Source: Pyxidicoccus sp. MSG2
Lineage (GTDB): Bacteria; Myxococcota; Myxococcia; Myxococcales; Myxococcaceae
Direction of reading: 5' to 3'
Length of the DNA stretch: 64,000 bases
NCBI RefSeq assembly: GCF_026626705.1
Contig: NZ_JAPNKC010000001.1
Coordinates: 11,742,001 to 11,806,000 of the forward strand
The notes under the pieces were generated by a model, which was given only the letters and a program-made list of their open reading frames with translations, searched no databases and was not told the DNA's origin. How positions within the stretch are numbered: the stretch's first letter is position 1; every line of letters begins with the position of its first letter. Shown piece by piece: positions 45,701-51,700 of this stretch. The position numbers and the translations under genes were made by a program.

Positions 45701-48700
45701 CACTACCTGAAGGACGGCGGCCTGTTCGGCACGGTGGAGCACTGCGAGGCCATCGTCGAGCGCGTGCGCTCGCTGGACGTGGACGAGATTGCCTGCCTCG
45801 TCGACTACGGCGTGGCGCTGGAGCCGACGATGTCCAGCCTGCGCCTGCTGGACGTACTGAAGAATCGGTCCCAGGTGCAGCCCCTGCCCGAGGAGGCCTT
45901 GCTGGCCGAGGGCGACGCCGGGATGGGCGATCTGCTGGAGCTCGTCCGGGGCGAGGGCATCACCGCGCTGCGCTGCGCGCCGTCCCAGGCCCGGGCACTC
46001 GCGGAGCTCCCCGGTGCACAGGGCGCGCTCGAAGGGGTTCGTCTGTGGGTGCTGGGTGGTGAGTCGCGTGCGGCACAAGAGACGAAGGTTTCGGCCATCT
46101 CCGCCTCCGCGCGGAGCGTGGAGCTGGAGTCCTCCGTGCTCGGCGCGGCCTGGCCGTCGCACTCCGAAGCGCCCGTGTATCTCCGCGATGCCTCCGGCGC
46201 CCCGGTGCCACTGGGGGTCGTGGGAGAGCTGGCGCTGGGAGGCGCCGCGATTCCGCGAGGCTTCTGGAATGACGCCGAGGCCACGCGCGCAAAGCTCATT
46301 CCCATGCCGGGAGGAAGCGCGGAGGACCGCCTCTTCCTGACGGGACAGCGCGCCCGCTTCCGCAACGCGGGTGAGGTCGAGGTGGTGACGCCGTCGCGCG
46401 CCGCGAAGCCGCGCCGGCAGTCCAAGCCTCGCGACACGGTGGCAGCGCCGCCCGCGCCCGTCTCGGACGTGCCGGCGGCAACGGCCACGCCGGTGGTGCG
46501 CGTGTCGCGTGACCAGCCGCTGCCGCTGTCGTTCCCGCAGCAGCGCATCTGGGCGCTGAGCCAGCTCGACCCGGACGGCATCGCCTACAACAACACCGTC
46601 ACGCTCCGCCTCGACGGCGTGGTGGTGGTTTCCCTGCTCGAGACGGCGCTCAACGAATTGGTGCGCCGGCACGAGGTGCTGCGCACCACCTTCGCGCTCG
46701 CGGAAGGCGGCGCCCAGCAGGTCATCGTTCCCTCCATGCCGCTGCGGCTGGAGGAGCGGGAGGCCCGTGGCGCCACGCTCGAGGAGCGTGAGGCCGAGGG
46801 ACTGCGGCTGGCGCTGTCGGAAGCCCGCCGCCCGTTCGACCTGGTCCACGGGCCGGTGATGCGGGCCGTGCTGATTCGCATCGGTGACGCAGCGTCGGTG
46901 TTGCACCTCACCATCCACCACATCGCCTCGGACGGCTGGTCCAGCGGTGTGCTCTTCCGCGAGCTGGTGGCGCTATACGAGTCGCTCGCGGCCGGCCGGC
47001 CCTCGCCGCTGCCCGCATTGCCGGTGCAGTACGCGGACTACGCGGTGTGGCAGCGCGGCTGGTTGAACGGGCCGGGCATGGAGGCCCAGCTCGCGTACTG
47101 GAAGAAGCAGCTCGCCGGAGCGCAGGTGCTGGAGCTGCCCACGGACCGCCCGCGCCCGGTGCGCTGGTCGGGCCGGGGTGGCCGCCTCCAGGTGGCCGTT
47201 GCCAGGCCGCTCATGGACTCGCTCTGGACGGTGGGCCGCCGCGAGGGCGCTACGCCCTTCATGGTGCTCACGGCGGCGCTGCAGACGCTGCTGCACCGCT
47301 ACTCGGGCCAGGACGACATCATCGTCGGCACCTCCGCCGCCGGCCGCAACCGTCCCGAGATCGAAGGCCTCATCGGCTGCTTCCTGAACACGCTCGCCAT
47401 CCGGGGTGATTTCTCCGGGGCGCCGACCTTCGTGGAATTGCTCCGTCGCGTGAAGGTGGCGTCCATTGGCGCGTACGCCCACCAGGAGATTCCGTTCGAG
47501 CGACTCGTGGACGAGCTGCGCGTGCCTCGCGACCCGAGCCGCATGCCGCTGGTCCAGGCGATGCTGACGTTCCACAACACGCCGCCGGTGGAGGTCCGCA
47601 CTCCGGGCCTGGGCGTGAAGATGATGGATCTGGACATCGGCGCGACCAAGGTGGACCTGTCGCTGGAGCTGCGCGAGACGACGGACGGCCTCACGGGCGC
47701 CCTGGAGTTCGCGGCGGACCTCTTCGACCCGGAGACGGTGAAGCTGCTCTGGGAGCGCTTCGTACGCCTGCTGGAGGGCATCGCCGTGGACCCGTCGCAG
47801 CGGGTGGCGGAGCTGCCGCTGCTGTCCGGGGACGAGCGGCGCCGCATGCTGGTGGAGTGGAACGACACGCACCAGCCATTCCCCGAGGACGCGCGCGTCC
47901 ACGACCTCTTCGAGGCGCAGGCCGCGAGCACTCCGGACGCGGTGGCGGTGGTGGCCGAGGGCCAGCGCCTCACGTACGCCGAGCTGGATGCTCGGGCCAA
48001 CCAGCTCGCACACCACCTGCGCTCGGTGGGCGTGGGGCCGGAGGTGCGGGTGGGGCTGTGCGCGGAGCGCTCGTCGGAGCTGGTGGTGGGTCTGCTCGGC
48101 GTGCTGAAGGCGGGCGGCGCGTTCGTCCCGTTGGACCCCGCGTACCCCAACGCGCGGCTGACCTACATGATGCGGGACGCCGGGCTGTCCGTGGTGGTGA
48201 CGCAGGAGCACCTCGCGGACGAGCTTCCCGCCGGCAATGAGCTGCTCGTCTCCGTGGACACGGAGTGGGGCCACATCGGCCGCAACCCCACGGAGTCGCC
48301 GCGCTCCGGCGTGCTTTCCGGAGGGCTGGCGTACGTCATCTACACGTCGGGCTCCACGGGGACGCCGAAGGGCGTGCTCGTGCCGCACCAGGGCCTGTGC
48401 AACACGGTGCGCGCCGTCATCCGCGCGCACGGCGTGGGGCCCGGGAAGCGGGTGCTTCAGGCCGCGGCGCTCGGCTTCGACGCGTCGGTACTGGAGGTGC
48501 TCTCCACGCTCGTCGCCGGAGCGGAGCTGCACTTGGCTCCGCGCGACTCGCTGCTGCCGGGGGCTCCGCTGCGCGAGGTGCTGGAGTCACGCGGCATCAC
48601 CACCGTGACGCTGACGCCGTCGTCGCTGTCGCAACTGGAGCCGGAGGGCCTGCCCGCGCTGGAGACGGTCATCTCCGCCGGAGAGGCGTGCTCGCCGGAG

Positions 48701-51700
48701 CTGGCGCGGCGCTGGACGTCGCGGCGGCGGCTCCTCAATGGCTACGGTCCGACGGAGGCCACGGTCTGCGCGACGGTCTCCACGGAGCTGGACGCGGAGC
48801 GGCCGGACATCGGGCGCCCCATCGCGAACATGCGCGCGTACGTGCTGGACGGGTGGGGACAGCCCGTGCCTCCGGGCGTGCCGGGCGAACTGTACCTGGG
48901 TGGAACGGGCGTGGCGCGCGGCTACCTGGGTCGGCCGGAGCTGACGGCGGAGCGCTTCGTGCCGGATGCGCTCTCCGGCGAGTCCGGTGCGCGCCTGTAC
49001 CGCACGGGAGACCGCGTCCTCTACCGCCTGGACGGGCGGCTGGAGTACGTGGGCCGCACGGACCACCAGGTGAAGGTGCGTGGGTTCCGCATCGAGCTGG
49101 GCGAGGTGGAAGCGGCGCTGCGCCAGTACCCCGGCGTGAGTGACGCGGTGGCCTCGGTGCGCGAGGAGCCGCCGGGAACGAAGCGACTGGTGGGCTACCT
49201 CGTGGCGGATGCGTCCGCGCTCGACGTCACCGCGCTGCGGGCCTTCCTGAAGGAGCGGCTGCCCGAGCACATGGTGCCGGCGGCCTTCGTCTCACTGGAT
49301 GCCTTGCCGCTGTCGCCGGCGGGGAAGGTGGACCGGGCGGCGCTGCCCGCTTCGGACACCGCGCGCGTGGGTCCGGGGAAGGCGTTCGTCGAGCCGGAAA
49401 CCGACGCGGAGAAGACGCTGGCGGCGCTCTGGGCGCAGGTGCTCGGCGTGGAGCGCGTGGGTCTGCACGACAACTTCTTCGAGCTGGGCGGCGACTCCAT
49501 CCTCGGCATCCAGATTGTCTCGCGTGCGAAGGCGGCGGGGCTGGCGCTGGAGCCGGCCATGCTCTTCGAGAAGCAGACGCTCGTGGAGTTGGCCGCGGCG
49601 GCGGGCGCGGCGAAGGCAGGCACGGCGGAGCAGGGCGTGGTGGAAGGCCCGGTCCCGCTGACGCCGATGCAGCGCATCTTCTTCGACGACTGGGCGCTGC
49701 CGGAGCCGCACCACTACAATCTGGCTGCGGTGCTGGAGGTGCGCCGGCCGGTGGATGCCGCCGTGCTGGAGAAGGCCCTTGGGGCGCTGGTCGCCCACCA
49801 CGATGCGCTCCGCCTGCGCTTCACGCGGACGCCGGAAGGCTGGAGCCAGTCCAACGCACCCGTGCCCGAGGCGGTGACGCTGCGGCGCGTGGACCTGTCC
49901 TCCGTGCCGGAAGAGGAGCAGGGCACGGCATTGGAAGTGGTGGGCGCAAGAGTGCACCGGAGCCTGGACCTGAACGAGGGCCTGCTGCTCCGCGCGGTTC
50001 TCTTCGAGAGGGGCGCGGGCCGCACGGCTCGGCTGCTGCTGGTGGTGCACCACCTCGCCGTGGATGGCGTCTCGCTGCGGCCGCTGCTGGAGGACCTGGA
50101 GACGGCCTACACGCAGTTGGAGCGTGGGACGCCGGTGTCGTTGCCGGCGAAGACGACGTCGTTCAAGTCCTGGGCGGAGCGACTGGTGGAGTACGCCCGC
50201 TCGGAGTCACTGGCGCGTGATCTGTCCCTCTGGAAGGCGACGGGGGACGTGCCGTCGCTGCCGGTGGACCTGTCGGGCGGTGAGGACACGGCGGGCTCGG
50301 AGGAATTGCTCACGGTGACGCTCGGTGAGACGGAGACCCGGGCGCTGCTGGCCGAGGCGCCCATGGCGTACCGGGCCCGCGTGGACGAAGTGCTGCTCGC
50401 GGCGGTGGCGAAGGCCATCTCTGGCTGGACGGGTGGCCACAAGGTGCGCCTGGAGCTGGAGGGCCATGGCCGCGAGGCGCTCTTCGCCGACGTGGACCTG
50501 TCCCGCACGGTGGGCTGGTTCACCAGCACCTTCCCGCTGGAAGTGGAGCTGCCGGAGGGTGGCAGCCACGGTGACGTGCTCAGGGCCCTCCGGGATGCAC
50601 GGCGCAGGTTGCCCGCCAATGGCATCGGCCACGGGCTGCTGCGCTACCTGCGGGAGGACACGGCCGAAGCGCTGCGCACCGCGCCCCGTGCCGAGGTGGG
50701 CTTCAACTACCTGGGTCAGCTCGACGCGGCGGCCCGGGGCTCGGAGCGCTTCGCCCTCACGGAGGAGCCGAGCGGCCCGTGGCATGGCACGGGAGGCCGT
50801 CGGCCCCACCGCATCGAGGTCAACGCGGTCGTGAGCGAGGGCCGGCTGAAGGTGACCTGGGCCTACAGCGCCAACGTGCATCAGCGCGCCACCATCCAGA
50901 CCGTCGCGAACCGGTTCCTGGATGCGCTGCGCGAGCTGGTGGAAGGCCGGAGCAGCCCGGACGCGGCGCGCCGCTCGCCGGGAGACTTCCCGCTGGCCCG
51001 ACTCACGCCTGCCTCGCTGGAGCGCTTGCTGCGCCAGTACCCGGACGTGGAGGACCTGTACCCGCTCACCTCGCTCCAGCAGGGCATGCTCTTCCACGCG
51101 GCGCTGGCGGCGCCCGGCTCGGGCGTCTTCCACGAGCAGCTCGCGTGGACCGCGCGAGGCCAGGTCAATCTTCCCGCGCTGCGGCGCGCGTATGCGGAGG
51201 TCATCGCCCGCAACGCCGTCCTGAGAACCTCCTTCGTCCACGAGGGGCTGCCCGAGCCGCTCCAGGTGGTGCATGCGAAGGCCGAGCTGCCCTGGACGGA
51301 GCATGACCTGCGTGGAGTGCCCGGCGACGAGCAGCGCACCCGCATGGAGGCGATGGTCCGCGAGGACCGGGCCCGTGGCTTCAAGCTGTCCCATGCGCCG
51401 CTGACCCGGATGGACGTGGTGCGCCTGGGCGAAGAGGAGTACCGCTTCCTCTGGAGCCACCACCACCTGGTGATGGACGGATGGAGCGTGGGCATCATGC
51501 TCCAGCAGGTCTTCGCCTGCTACGAGGCGCTCACCTCGGGCCGCGAGCCCGCGCTGCCGCGCCCTCCCACCTGGCGCGACTACATGGCGTGGCTCCAGCG
51601 GCAGGACCTCTCGCGCGCGGAGGCCTTCTGGCGGAAGGAGCTGGCGGGCTTCACCTCGCCGACACCGCTGCCCGCCGCCCGGCCCGTGGCGCCTGGCGTG

